Shown: in pieces, positions 1 through 8,282 of the stretch
How the letters are laid out: every line of letters begins with the position of its first letter
How positions within the stretch are numbered: position 1 is the stretch's first letter
NCBI GenBank assembly: GCA_900770525.1
Contig: CAAHDT010000044.1
Span: forward strand, 1-32,909
Length of the DNA stretch: 32,909 nucleotides
DNA from: Candidatus Gastranaerophilales bacterium
Lineage (GTDB): Bacteria > Cyanobacteriota > Vampirovibrionia > Gastranaerophilales > Gastranaerophilaceae
Reading direction: 5' to 3'
Made by a program: the position numbers and the translations under genes
Notes under the pieces: model-generated
Database searches by the model: none
What the model saw: the letters and a program-made list of their open reading frames with translations, nothing else
What the model was told of the DNA's origin: nothing

Positions 1-1096
1 ATTGTTGGGTTGCCCTTGTATAATTGTCTCGCTAACTTTCCAAGGTCATTCATTGTTGGCATTTTGCTTACACCTCCACATTGTTTTACGGCACCTGCCC
101 AGTAATCAGTGTCGCTATAAGGGTAACATTCTTTTATCCCTAAATTATCTTTTTGAGCCATACACTCATCATATGTGAGTGGTTTTGGTGTAGATGGAGC
201 TCCAAAACATTTACCATTTAACTCTATTGCACAGGCCTTACCTAACTTATTCGCATTAAACAAAACAACGTCATTACTTAGTTTATTAGGTTTACCTGTA
301 CCGTTTATCTCATACACGGCTGCTACACAACTTGCTGATGGATTGGTTAATGGTTTATTATCCGTAGTGCTCCAGCTTAGTTTTTCTAGTGAATCTATTG
401 CTTTACACTTTTTGTTATAGCTTAGTATCATTGGGGTGCCATCAGCTGTGACAATACCAACGTTGTCGCTTGTGTAGTCGTTATCGTCATCATTATTCAT
501 ACCGAATTGTCTTCCGGTCTTTGTTTTTGAAATGTCCCAAGTTTTACCATTACCTAAGTCAACAGTATCATAAGGCCAACAACCTCTTAGGTTGCTTGCG
601 TTACATCTTTTAGATATTTTTAAATGTTTTTGTAGTTCATCCACAAAGGCATCTGTACTATCATAAGGTCCTATTAAGTTTAGGCGTGCCATCTTCTCGG
701 TTGCTAGTGAAAACTTATACTGGACACTACGGGAGCGCTCCGCACGGACTTTTGACTGGATGTTAGTCAATAGTGCAGGTAGTGTCAATGCGGCTACTAC
801 GCCGATTATGCCAAGGGTGATGAGGACTTCGGCGAGGGTGAAGGCTGCTTTCTTGTTAGTTACGTTATTTGGCTCTTGCAACTGTTTGGCAGTGGCTGAA
901 TTGAAGGTTGACCCCTCACCTAGCCTCTCCCGTCGGGAGAGGAATGCCTGAAGGCTAATTTTTTCTGCTTGACTGCTTTCTGCTTGACTGTGTTGAGTGG
1001 TGCCCAAAACCCTGTCATTACGGCTTAGAAGAGTACCCCCCCCCCGAAAACCGCTCTATGCCTGGTTTTCAGCGTTTTCTTAATTCTTTCTATCAT
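1..1096 (-). CDS. Type IV prepilin-like protein, frame broken at a G10 tract, 3' end outside window
   Basis: Read on the minus strand, an ATG at 1096 (GGAGG seven bases upstream) opens MIERIKKTLKTRHRAVFGGG and then stops at TAA 1027-1025, because ten G (1045-1036) put the rest out of frame. With eleven or eight G the frame would run unbroken to the window edge. The downstream frame has no stop. It encodes a long Ser/Gln/Arg-rich leader, then NKKAA/FTLAEVLITLGIIGVV, a class III prepilin signal with F+1 and E+5 and Ala rather than Gly at -1. A pseudopilin-like globular domain with paired cysteines follows (e.g. NGKCFG, ECYPYS, KQCGG). Such proteins are matured by prepilin peptidase and built into type IV pili or pseudopili. 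The globular part is closely similar to the paralogue at 32121-32909. Either a phase-off allele, a homopolymer sequencing error or a true pseudogene. The product family is secure, the functional state is not. Confidence 0.8.
924..942. repeat. Perfect 9-bp palindrome inside the prepilin leader
   Basis: CCTCTCCCG-T-CGGGAGAGG is a perfect inverted repeat around one central base. It lies inside the coding frame of the prepilin leader and encodes part of FLSRRERLGEG. It looks like a REP-type palindromic element captured in a coding region, but only one copy is visible here. Confidence 0.6.
962..991. repeat. Two tandem 15-nt repeats in the prepilin leader
   Basis: The plus strand reads tttctgcttgactgc followed by tttctgcttgactgt. 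On the coding strand this is an in-frame duplication giving SQAES-SQAEK within the prepilin leader. A 15-nt unit keeps the frame if its copy number changes. Confidence 0.7.
1036..1045. repeat. C10/G10 homopolymer tract at the prepilin frame break
   Basis: Ten consecutive C on the plus strand (G on the coding strand) lie 51 bases inside the prepilin ORF. A one-base change in length decides whether translation from the ATG at 1096 reads through to the prepilin domain. Such runs are very rare in this AT-rich background. Confidence 0.8.
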
Positions 1097-1166
1097 TCTT
1101 AATCCTCCGGTTTTCATGCGGTGCGCAGGTGTGCGCACTCCATATTCATACTCTGTCTACATCTTA

Positions 1167-1195
1167 ATTATACCTTATTTTTCACTTTTACGCAA
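1167..1195 (-). promoter_or_regulatory. Sigma-70-type promoter of the prepilin gene
   Basis: On the minus strand TTGCGT (1195-1190) and TATAAT (1172-1167) are separated by 17 bases. The start codon at 1096 lies about 65 bases downstream of the expected transcription start. The intact promoter and ribosome site argue that the frame-broken gene is still expressed or only recently lost. Confidence 0.65.
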
Positions 1196-1197
1196 GT

Positions 1198-1230
1198 GAG
1201 AAAGAAAAAGGACTGATGAACACCAGTCCT
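1198..1230 (-). terminator. Rho-independent terminator of the 1284-2129 gene
   Basis: AGGACTG (1209-1215) pairs with CAGTCCT (1224-1230) around an eight-base loop. On the minus strand the hairpin is followed by a T-rich tract (TTTTTCTTT). It separates the hypothetical gene from the prepilin promoter. Confidence 0.75.
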
Positions 1231-1283
1231 ACACACACTTTTTCTTACTATTACACACTAATTAAGAAATTTATGGGGTTTAT

Positions 1284-2129
1284 TTATGATTTTGATTGAC
1301 TTAAGAATGGAGCGGCAATTGCACCTGCAACAGCACCTATAGCTGCAGCTATCAATGGTTTGCTCTTAAATAATTTGCCTACCCATTTGATTTTTGATAG
1401 AATTCCTAAACCTACAGCACCCACTGTTGCACCACCAACGGCATTGCCGACCATTTTTTTACTTTTTTCTTTTCTACCTACGGATTGACCGGTAATTTTA
1501 GAAACATTTTCTTCCGCAGTCACACCATCATATATTCCAAAAGTTACTGCTTGCAAGAAACCTTGTTTAATAGAACCGTCTGCATGATTTCTGATATCTT
1601 CAATCAAATCTTTTCCACTGTACATTTGATACATTGATTCAGCTCTTGTAGAGATTTCTTCTTCACTTGCAGTACCATTTGGATCATACGCAAGTCTTAC
1701 ACTCGCTTTTAAAGAAGCTAAAGCATCTTGAATTTGCTCTTGTTCGTTTTGGATAATTTTATCGTGCAAAATTTCAACTTTTTTCTTGATGTCTTCCATA
1801 GGAGCATTTGCTCTTAGTTCATTACTTCTATTTTTTTCGGTTTGACGAATAGCATTTTCATACATATAATCTTGATTTTTTTCCATATTTTTATAGTATT
1901 TATCGTAATCAAATGTATCTGTCATCCCGTAATTTCCGGTAAAACTAGGAAAGATACTACCATTCATACCCATCATATCAGAGTTTAGCGCTGAATAATT
2001 ATCTAATAATGAAACTTGTTCCTGATATTGATTTAAAAACGGAGCCATCATTATATCATTATTCATTGTATTATAAAATGGATTGTTCATACCAAAACCA
2101 TACATTCCGGACATCATCATCGGATCCAT
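1284..2129 (-). CDS. Hypothetical protein, Met/Asn-rich N-terminus and glycine-zipper C-terminus
   Basis: Not recognised. The start is the ATG at 2129 (MDPMMMSGMYG), with GGAGG eight bases upstream; a TTG five codons earlier overlaps that ribosome site and is less likely. Of 281 residues, the first 60 or so are rich in Met, Asn and Tyr. The middle (roughly 90-190) is charged and helical, coiled-coil-like. The last 60 hold two glycine/alanine-rich hydrophobic stretches (VGNAVGGATVGAVGLGIL and PLIAAAIGAVAGAIAAPFL) separated by a basic linker. That tail could insert in a membrane as a helical hairpin. No signal peptide. Monocistronic, with its own terminator. Probably lineage-specific; no function can be assigned. 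Confidence 0.7.
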   Translation of the reverse strand: MDPMMMSGMYGFGMNNPFYNTMNNDIMMAPFLNQYQEQVSLLDNYSALNSDMMGMNGSIFPSFTGNYGMTDTFDYDKYYKNMEKNQDYMYENAIRQTEKNRSNELRANAPMEDIKKKVEILHDKIIQNEQEQIQDALASLKASVRLAYDPNGTASEEEISTRAESMYQMYSGKDLIEDIRNHADGSIKQGFLQAVTFGIYDGVTAEENVSKITGQSVGRKEKSKKMVGNAVGGATVGAVGLGILSKIKWVGKLFKSKPLIAAAIGAVAGAIAAPFLSQSKS

Positions 2130-2264
2130 TTTCCTAACCTCCAATTATTGAGATAACCTACCTTACACTAATATAAAAACATTTTAGCCTGCAAAATTGC
2201 ATGACTTATCTAACTTGTTTACAAAAGTTAATATTCTCATGCTTATTTGTCCGCCCCCGCTTAC

Positions 2265-2293
2265 TTGTCAAAATGGCGCTTAGGTAGTACAAT
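2265..2293 (+). promoter_or_regulatory. Sigma-70-type promoter of the TPR protein gene
   Basis: TTGTCA (2265-2270) and TACAAT (2288-2293) with a 17-base spacer. Expected transcription starts near 2300, giving a very short leader that still contains AGGAG (2301-2305) six bases before the GTG start at 2312. Confidence 0.7.
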
Positions 2294-2311
2294 AAGGGGT
2301 AGGAGAAACTT

Positions 2312-3370
2312 GTGCTTAAAATATTTTTCAGAAGACTTATTTCATTTTTGTTAGTTGTTGCAATAATAGCATCAGGTTTTGCATACCCAAACTGGTATAA
2401 AAAACAGTGGAACAAAGTCAAAGGAATGTATTATGTCGCCAAAGGAGATACAGCATTAAGAAAACAAGATTTCCAAACTGCTATTAATGATTATCAGTAC
2501 GGATTGACATTGTATCCTGGGCACTATGGTGCTTGGTTTAATCTTGGTAATATATATGTTGCATATGAAGATTATTATTCTGCGGCTGATGCATATTTGC
2601 AAGCAATAAAATATAATCCGAATTATGTTCTTGCCAGAATGAACTACGGAATTATTGAAGTTGAAAAGCTCGGAAATTTTGATGAGGCAATCGCGCAATA
2701 TAATAAAATTATTGGAATTAGAAGGAAATTAGTATACATTCCATTTGTATTCAACAACTTAAAAAGTTATAAAACGAATATTGGTCTGGCATATTACAAC
2801 AAAGGAGTTGCATACAGACAAAAATCAACATACCTAGATCAAAACTGGGAATACCAACAAAAATACTTACTTGAAGCCATTAAAGCTTACAAAGAAGCAA
2901 TAAAAATTCTACCTGAAGATTATGACTCAAGATACAACTTAGCGCTTGCATACCACTTAAACAGGGATTATAACCTTGCAGGACTTACGTATTGTGAAGC
3001 AATTCAGCTTGCACCAATGAACTATGAAGCACATTATAACCTCGCCGTTTTGCTAAGCCATTTGAAGTATTATAAAGAAGCTTTAAAGGAAATGCACAAA
3101 GCAAATACAATAATCGCCGGTAAAAATAGCGATTCAAACCAACAAAGATATGTATTTGACGTGATGAATGATGTTACAAGAATGATTTTAAAAGAAGAAG
3201 ACGGCATAGAATTTTTAACAGAAAAATTCGAAATTGAAGGCTCTGATCCAACATCACAATTAACCTATATCAATGGAAAACTTGTATCATCCGAAGAATT
3301 AGATAAAGCAATGATTAAAAACATGGAAACATGCGCATCCAAAGATATATTCTTGGATGATAGAAAATAA
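2312..3370 (+). CDS. Membrane-anchored tetratricopeptide repeat protein
   Basis: 352 residues starting at GTG 2312, chosen because AGGAG sits six bases upstream. A single hydrophobic segment (about residues 8-24, RLISFLLVVAIIASGFAYP) would anchor or export the protein. TPR motifs follow at about 44-77, 78-111, 112-136, 186-219 and 220-253, with typical patterns such as GDTALRKQDFQTAINDYQYG and YNLALAYHLNRDY. An insert of about 40 residues (140-180) interrupts the array. The C-terminal 90 residues are not repeat-like. TPR arrays are protein-binding scaffolds; the partner cannot be read from the sequence. It is transcribed alone from its own promoter and is convergent with the next TPR gene. 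Confidence 0.8.
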   Translation: MLKIFFRRLISFLLVVAIIASGFAYPNWYKKQWNKVKGMYYVAKGDTALRKQDFQTAINDYQYGLTLYPGHYGAWFNLGNIYVAYEDYYSAADAYLQAIKYNPNYVLARMNYGIIEVEKLGNFDEAIAQYNKIIGIRRKLVYIPFVFNNLKSYKTNIGLAYYNKGVAYRQKSTYLDQNWEYQQKYLLEAIKAYKEAIKILPEDYDSRYNLALAYHLNRDYNLAGLTYCEAIQLAPMNYEAHYNLAVLLSHLKYYKEALKEMHKANTIIAGKNSDSNQQRYVFDVMNDVTRMILKEEDGIEFLTEKFEIEGSDPTSQLTYINGKLVSSEELDKAMIKNMETCASKDIFLDDRK

Positions 3371-3416
3371 GTTTTAGCCAATAAAAGATGTTAACAGCGC
3401 ACTACGACAAACACAA

Positions 3417-3974
3417 TTACCAAGAATGATGTTTGTTTTTTCTAATTTCACGCACTACATCTAATATTTTTATAACAATCATAAACCCAATCATAGGAAT
3501 GCAAATTGAATTTATTAAAAATGCAAATTCTTGAAGAGAAGGGAAAAAGTTCACCCCGGCTTCAAGTAACAACAACACCAGAACCAATCCCCAAACGAAC
3601 AATGACATTCCACCTCGATAACTGTCAATAGACTTCTTTATAAACCGAGCAGTTTTATCTTTTGGGTTAAGTTTTAGAACCCGTTTACAAAGTTCGTAAC
3701 ACTCATCAACCTTATTGGCATAATGTAACGCTTTCATCTTTAAGCGTAAAATATCAACATCATCGGGAGTGGTTTCTAAAAGCTTATTACAACATTTAAC
3801 ACACCCAAAATACTGTTCTTTTTCGTACAAAATTTGAGCTTTCAAAAATCTTACATCCGAAAAATCCGGTTCTTTCTTTAAAACTTCATCAATTTCAGTC
3901 AATAATTGCGGATAAACTGCCTCGTCCGAATTATTAAATTTCTCCTGTAACACTAAAAAATCTGCTCTGACCAT
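3417..3974 (-). CDS. Small TPR protein with C-terminal membrane hairpin
   Basis: Two or three TPR-like helical pairs occupy the N-terminal two thirds (e.g. FSDVRFLKAQILYEKEQY and VDECYELCKRVLKLNPKDKT). Two hydrophobic segments follow (LFVWGLVLVLLLLEAGVNFF and FLINSICIPMIGFMIVIKIL), then a basic tail ending KNKHHSW. The start is placed at the ATG at 3974 (MVRADFLVLQEKF), with AAGGG upstream. The in-frame TTG at 4022 lies inside the apt terminator hairpin and has no usable ribosome site. The repeats would face the cytoplasm on a tail-anchored membrane hairpin. Partner unknown. Confidence 0.7.
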   Translation of the reverse strand: MVRADFLVLQEKFNNSDEAVYPQLLTEIDEVLKKEPDFSDVRFLKAQILYEKEQYFGCVKCCNKLLETTPDDVDILRLKMKALHYANKVDECYELCKRVLKLNPKDKTARFIKKSIDSYRGGMSLFVWGLVLVLLLLEAGVNFFPSLQEFAFLINSICIPMIGFMIVIKILDVVREIRKNKHHSW

Positions 3975-3992
3975 TTCTTTTACCCTTTGTTT

Positions 3993-4028
3993 AAAAAGGG
4001 GGCTTGCTCTTAACTTTTGCAAGCCCTC
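3993..4028 (-). terminator. Rho-independent terminator of apt
   Basis: GGGCTTGC (4000-4007) pairs with GCAAGCCC (4019-4026) around an eleven-base loop, and the minus strand continues CCTTTTTAAA. It lies 11 bases past the apt stop codon and supports the later start of the downstream gene. Confidence 0.8.
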
Positions 4029-4038
4029 TAAAATAAAA

Positions 4039-4569
4039 CTAGTATTTCAACATTGAAACAATTTTTCCGCAATCGTTTAATTTTTCACGTCCTTTTAATG
4101 CTTCTAATTCGATAAGGAAACCAACCCCAACAAGGTTTGCTCCTGATTTTTTTACTAATTTACAAGCTGCTTCTGCTGTACCACCGGTTGCAAGCAAATC
4201 ATCAATAATCAAGACATTATCACCTTCACCAAATGCATCCTTATGAATTTCGATTTTATCTGTACCATACTCTAGTTCATATTCTTGCGAAATTGTTTCT
4301 GCCGGCAACTTGTTAGGCTTACGAACAGGAACAAATCCGGCGTTCATATTATAAGCCATAGGCATACCGAAAATAAAACCTCTGCTTTCGATTCCGGCGA
4401 TATAATCAACTTTAACATCCTTGAACTGATCACACAAGTAATCAATAATTACATGCAATGTTTCAGGATCCTTAATTGCAGTTGTTATATCTCTGAACAA
4501 AATTCCTTTTTTAGGGAAATCAGGAATTTCTCTTATTTTATCTTTTACATTTTCTACTGTCATAATCAT
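4039..4569 (-). CDS. apt: Adenine phosphoribosyltransferase
   Basis: Converts adenine plus PRPP to AMP in purine salvage, in the cytoplasm. 176 residues from the ATG at 4569 (GGAG six bases upstream; the TTG four codons earlier overlaps the ribosome site). The N-terminus has the usual IREIPDFPKKGILFRDITT. The IAGIESRGFIFG block and the PRPP-binding loop VLIIDDLLATGGT (about 119-131) are intact, as is VRKPNKLP in the flexible-loop region. Length is normal for the family. A strong terminator follows directly. Upstream is the glycosyltransferase gene, 43 bases away on the same strand. Confidence 0.95.
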   Translation of the reverse strand: MIMTVENVKDKIREIPDFPKKGILFRDITTAIKDPETLHVIIDYLCDQFKDVKVDYIAGIESRGFIFGMPMAYNMNAGFVPVRKPNKLPAETISQEYELEYGTDKIEIHKDAFGEGDNVLIIDDLLATGGTAEAACKLVKKSGANLVGVGFLIELEALKGREKLNDCGKIVSMLKY

Positions 4570-4612
4570 TTTATTCTCCAATCTATTTTATAATTAATCT
4601 AAAATTCTATAT

Positions 4613-5965
4613 TTAGCTTTCACAAGTTTCACGTTCTTGATTTAGTTCCGTTTGAGAGGCTTGTTCTTCTTCCAAAACCAAACCGTGAGCAGTTTTGCCC
4701 CAATTCATATCCTTTTTAAAGAATAATATTTTAAAACATATAAACAACTCAAGCGGGAACCATATTAGTAATAAATATATACTTGTAATAAAAGCATCTT
4801 TCACCGCTTGAACGCGGGTAAAATTATCATAACGTCTGAGAGCATAGCGCAAACCTGTAAAAAATCCAAGTCCGATAACACAACTGATAATTAAAGAAGA
4901 ATACAACATATGTGTTGGCGCATCTTTAGCCAAGACCTTAAATGCTCTGATAAGGATTTCCATTACACACCACAAAGGCATAATACACTCAGAAATATAC
5001 GCAAACATATCAACTCTCGCGAGCATAGATATATCTTTTGAGCGAAATGCCTCCCCTGAATATTCCAAATATCTTCTTAAAGTACCTTCAAGCCATCTTC
5101 TACGCTGTCTGAAAAGAGGTCTGATATAAACAATACCTTCTTCATAAACAATTGCTTCCGGAACAAAACGAACATCCCACCCTTTTATATGAAGTCTTGT
5201 CGACATATCAAGGTCATCGGTAATCGTATAATTGTTCCATCCGTTAATATCTTCTAATGCTTGACGCTTGATTAATTCACCATTACCACGCAACTCAACC
5301 GCACCTTTTACAGAATCTCTCCCGACCTGCAAATAAGTATCAATTGTATATTCATTATTTTGGCACCTTGTTAATAAGTTGTAATCTTTATTACGAATAA
5401 CTTTACGAGCCTGAACCGCACCAACATCCTTAGGCTCCAATTTAGGAACAAGTTTATCAAGAAAATCAGGCTCAACCGTTGCATCTGCATCAAAAACAAG
5501 AATCGCATCCCCATTGGCTATTTTGAACGCATCATTCAAAACCGCAGACTTCCCAGGGAAAGCATCTGCCGGACGAATTAAAGCTCTGACTTTTTCATAT
5601 TTTTCTTCTAAATTTTTAACAACATTCGGGGTATTATCCGTACTTCTGTCATCAATAACAATAATTTCACTATTCTCATAATCCATTTTCAAAATATTTT
5701 TAACAGTATTTTCAATTACGGATTCTTCATTGTGGCATGGAATCATTATCGTAACAAATGGCTTATAGTCTTTATTGATAACTTCCGGATACTTCTTTAG
5801 TTTACGTTTTCTGAAATTATACGCTAATGTTGAAAATATGGCATAAATAGTCATCAAAACGCATAAAAATGCCAATGCCCATACAGTATTAAAATAGTTT
5901 TGGAAAATGTACAAAAACACCCCCAAACCAAAAACTATTGTAAATAGTATAATTCTTTCTTTCAT
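4613..5965 (-). CDS. Membrane family 2 glycosyltransferase (PgaC/cellulose-synthase-like)
   Basis: Processive-type GT2 enzyme of the inner membrane. Numbered from the ATG at 5965, two membrane segments (about 3-20 and 27-48) precede the GT-A domain. It starts with FVTIMIPCHNEE and has the nucleotide-binding IDDRSTDNT, the metal-binding DADA (about 159-162), the acceptor-side TDDLD (about 249-253) and QRRRW (about 287-291). Three or four C-terminal membrane segments follow. This order is that of N-acetylglucosaminyl or glucosyl polymerases such as PgaC, so the product is probably an exported polysaccharide; the sugar is unknown. An in-frame ATG at 5986 is possible, but it overlaps a TACAAT -10-like hexamer and has no ribosome site. 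The later ATG has AGGA nine bases upstream. No PgaA/B/D partners are in the window. Confidence 0.85.
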   Translation of the reverse strand: MKERIILFTIVFGLGVFLYIFQNYFNTVWALAFLCVLMTIYAIFSTLAYNFRKRKLKKYPEVINKDYKPFVTIMIPCHNEESVIENTVKNILKMDYENSEIIVIDDRSTDNTPNVVKNLEEKYEKVRALIRPADAFPGKSAVLNDAFKIANGDAILVFDADATVEPDFLDKLVPKLEPKDVGAVQARKVIRNKDYNLLTRCQNNEYTIDTYLQVGRDSVKGAVELRGNGELIKRQALEDINGWNNYTITDDLDMSTRLHIKGWDVRFVPEAIVYEEGIVYIRPLFRQRRRWLEGTLRRYLEYSGEAFRSKDISMLARVDMFAYISECIMPLWCVMEILIRAFKVLAKDAPTHMLYSSLIISCVIGLGFFTGLRYALRRYDNFTRVQAVKDAFITSIYLLLIWFPLELFICFKILFFKKDMNWGKTAHGLVLEEEQASQTELNQERETCES

Positions 5966-6102
5966 ATCCCTATATCCTATCAACATTGTACCAAAAACAA
6001 AAAATAAAGGTTGCTTTCTTAAAAATTTGTATCATTTTAAGGCGAATATACAACTATCAGATGTTTTTTGAGGCTAAAAATGTTAATTTTCTGTAATGTT
6101 AC

Positions 6103-6130
6103 TTGCGCAAATAAAAATATTCGCTATAAT
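6103..6130 (+). promoter_or_regulatory. Promoter of the HU gene
   Basis: TTGCGC (6103-6108), a 16-base spacer and TATAAT (6125-6130), followed by AAGGAG about eight bases before the HU start codon. A strong-looking combination, fitting an abundant nucleoid protein. Confidence 0.7.
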
Positions 6131-6162
6131 AGGGAAGTACAAATAAGAAAAGGAGTTTTACA

Positions 6163-6438
6163 ATGAACAAAGAAGAATTAGTACAAGAAGTTGCTAAAAA
6201 AGCTAACGTTTCACAAAAAGAAGCTGCTGAAGTTATCAGTGCATGGGTAGATACAGTTCAAGCAACTGTTGCTGGTGGCGATAAAGTTACTTTGGTTGGT
6301 TTCGGTACTTTCGAAGCTAGAAAAAGAGCTGCTAGAACAGGTAGAAACCCTCAAACTGGTAAGGAAATTAAAATCCCTGCTAAAACTGTTCCTGCATTCA
6401 CAGCTGGTAAAAAATTCAAAACTGCTGTTAACAAATAG
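6163..6438 (+). CDS. hup: HU-family nucleoid DNA-binding protein
   Basis: 91 residues, exactly the family length. The N-terminal dimerising helices (NKEELVQEVAKKANVSQKEA) are followed by the conserved VTLVGFGTFEARKRAARTGR. The beta-arm GRNPQTGKEIKIPAK contains the DNA-intercalating proline loop and leads to VPAFTAGKKFK. Binds and bends DNA without strong sequence preference, compacting the nucleoid as a homodimer. Strong promoter, AAGGAG ribosome site and a strong terminator make a single-gene unit. Which HU paralogue class it belongs to cannot be told. Confidence 0.97.
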   Translation: MNKEELVQEVAKKANVSQKEAAEVISAWVDTVQATVAGGDKVTLVGFGTFEARKRAARTGRNPQTGKEIKIPAKTVPAFTAGKKFKTAVNK

Positions 6439-6460
6439 TTTTCAGGTAAAGAAAGTTTAT

Positions 6461-6493
6461 AAAAGCGGTGACTATATAGTTACCGCTTTTTTG
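6461..6493 (+). terminator. Rho-independent terminator of the HU gene
   Basis: AAAAGCGGTGACTA pairs with TAGTTACCGCTTTT (one G-U pair) in a nearly perfect long hairpin followed by TTTTTT, starting 22 bases past the HU stop codon. Confidence 0.85.
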
Positions 6494-6523
6494 TATGGAA
6501 TTTTTGACATCAAGTATACAAAT

Positions 6524-6559
6524 AAAAAAATCCCGACTCATTTAGACTCGGGATTTTTT
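6524..6559 (-). terminator. Terminator of lysS, symmetric
   Basis: TCCCGA and TCGGGA flank an inner CTC/loop/GAC structure, with A7 on one side and T6 on the other. It can end transcription in both directions between the convergent HU and lysS genes. It lies 20 bases past the lysS stop codon. Confidence 0.75.
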
Positions 6560-6579
6560 AATATTTTTAATATTACAAG

Positions 6580-8079
6580 TTATTGTTTTTTCTTTAATGT
6601 AGGGAACGCAATTACGTCACGAATAGATGGAGAGTTAGTCAATAACATAACTAAACGGTCAATACCAATTCCCAAACCTCCCATTGGAGGAGCACCGTGT
6701 TCTAATGCACAAATGTAATCTTCATCAATAGGCATTGCCTCATCATCTCCGTTTGCCTTAGCTTGCATTTGAGCTTCAAAACGCATTCTTTGGTCAATCG
6801 GATCTGTTAATTCAGAAAATGCGTTAGCTATTTCCCACCCGTTTACACGAGTTTCAAAACGTTCCGTCAATCTGTCGTTATCTCTATGAACTTTTGCTAA
6901 TGGAGATATATCACGAGGATAATCAATAATGTGAACAGGTTGAATCAAATCAGGTTCTACCTTTTCTTCAAAAATCAAATCAATTACCTTACCCCAGTTA
7001 TCGCAATCTTCTGGATTAATACCTAAAGATTTTGCTTTAGCCTTTGCATCTTCAACAGTAAAGCATGTAGAAAAATCGATACCTGTTTTTTCTTTGATTG
7101 CGCCTATCATAGTTTTTCTATCCCAAGGTGGAGTCAAATCGATTTCGTTGTCACCATATTTAATTTTCATTGTACCCAAAACTTCTTGAGCAACTGTAGA
7201 AACTAAATTTTCAGTCAATTTCATCATTTCATTGTAATCAACATAAGCTTGATACAACTCCATCATAGTAAATTCAGGGTTATGGCGAACATCAATACCT
7301 TCATTTCTAAAACTTCTGTTAATTTCAAAGATTTTTTCACTTACTCCGCCAACCATAAGTCTTTTCAAATACAATTCCGGAGCAATTCTCAAGAACATAT
7401 CCATATCTAAAGTGTTATGATGAGTAATAAACGGTCTTGCATTCGCACCACCTGCTTGTGGATGAAGCATAGGAGTCTCAACTTCCAAAAATCCTTTATT
7501 AGTTAAATACTCTCTGATTTTTTGGATAATTAAACTTCTTGTTCTAAAAGTTTTTCTAACGTCTTCGTTAACAATCATATCAACATATCTTTGTCTGTAA
7601 CGAGTTTCAACGTCAGTCAAACCGTGGAATTTTTCAGGCAAAGGCAACAATGATTTTGAAAGCAACGTCAAAGATGTTGACTTGATTGAAAGCTCTCCTC
7701 TCGGAGTTCTTCTGATAGTACCGGTAAACCCGACAATATCACCAATATCAATTAATTTTAACAATTTTAATTGTTCTTCTGACAAATTTTCTTTATGTGA
7801 AAAAATTTGGATTTTTCCTGATGCATCCATCAAGTCAATAAACATGCCGGTGTTTCTGATAGCCATAACTCTGCCGGCAACAGAATATTCGTCATCTGTT
7901 TCAACTCCGGCTTCCAGGTCTTTGTATTTTTCTTGAAGTTCAGCAGCATCGGCTGTTTTATTAAAAAAGTACGGGTATGGATTAATCCCCTTATCTGCCA
8001 AATCAGCCAACTTTTGAATTCTGGTCTGGCGAATTTGATCTTTTGCCGAATTCGGCTCATGATTATGTTGTTCTGTCAT
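6580..8079 (-). CDS. lysS: Lysyl-tRNA synthetase, class II
   Basis: Charges tRNA-Lys with lysine in the cytoplasm. 499 residues, normal for bacterial LysS. The N-terminal OB-fold anticodon-binding domain (about 60-170) includes GRVMAIRNTGMFIDLMD. The catalytic domain has motif 1 around RTRSLIIQKIREYL, motif 2 FRNEGIDVRHNPEFTMMELY (about 260-280) and motif 3 GGLGIGIDRLVMLL near the C-terminus, ending in the usual IRDVIAFPTLK. Start ATG at 8079 with AAGGA seven bases upstream. A weak minus-strand promoter (TTGCAT, 16 bases, TAATAT; 8145-8118) may drive it. The C-terminus is nothing unusual. The cognate tRNA-Lys(CTT) is also in this window at 31931. Confidence 0.97.
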   Translation of the reverse strand: MTEQHNHEPNSAKDQIRQTRIQKLADLADKGINPYPYFFNKTADAAELQEKYKDLEAGVETDDEYSVAGRVMAIRNTGMFIDLMDASGKIQIFSHKENLSEEQLKLLKLIDIGDIVGFTGTIRRTPRGELSIKSTSLTLLSKSLLPLPEKFHGLTDVETRYRQRYVDMIVNEDVRKTFRTRSLIIQKIREYLTNKGFLEVETPMLHPQAGGANARPFITHHNTLDMDMFLRIAPELYLKRLMVGGVSEKIFEINRSFRNEGIDVRHNPEFTMMELYQAYVDYNEMMKLTENLVSTVAQEVLGTMKIKYGDNEIDLTPPWDRKTMIGAIKEKTGIDFSTCFTVEDAKAKAKSLGINPEDCDNWGKVIDLIFEEKVEPDLIQPVHIIDYPRDISPLAKVHRDNDRLTERFETRVNGWEIANAFSELTDPIDQRMRFEAQMQAKANGDDEAMPIDEDYICALEHGAPPMGGLGIGIDRLVMLLTNSPSIRDVIAFPTLKKKQ

Positions 8080-8282
8080 TTCTACTTCCTTCTATTTTAG
8101 TGTGACTAACTATCAAAATATTAACATAGACATGCCAGAATGCAAAATATAACCATGCCTTAATTTACTATACATTTTAAAGAATTTCCGCATAAAAACG
8201 CTTAAATTCTAATGCTTTTTTATTTAAAAATACATTTTATTAAGTTTTATGTAAAAATTCTGTTATATTTGTAGTAAAAAAC

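Noticed and set aside
175..420. Plus-strand ORFs overlapping the prepilins (175-420, 760-951, 32551-32760)
   Set aside because: They are antisense shadows of the prepilin frame, without ribosome sites. Their mutual similarity only reflects the paralogous genes.
3975..4022. Upstream TTG start for the small TPR protein
   Set aside because: The extension lies within the apt terminator hairpin and has no ribosome site at usable spacing.
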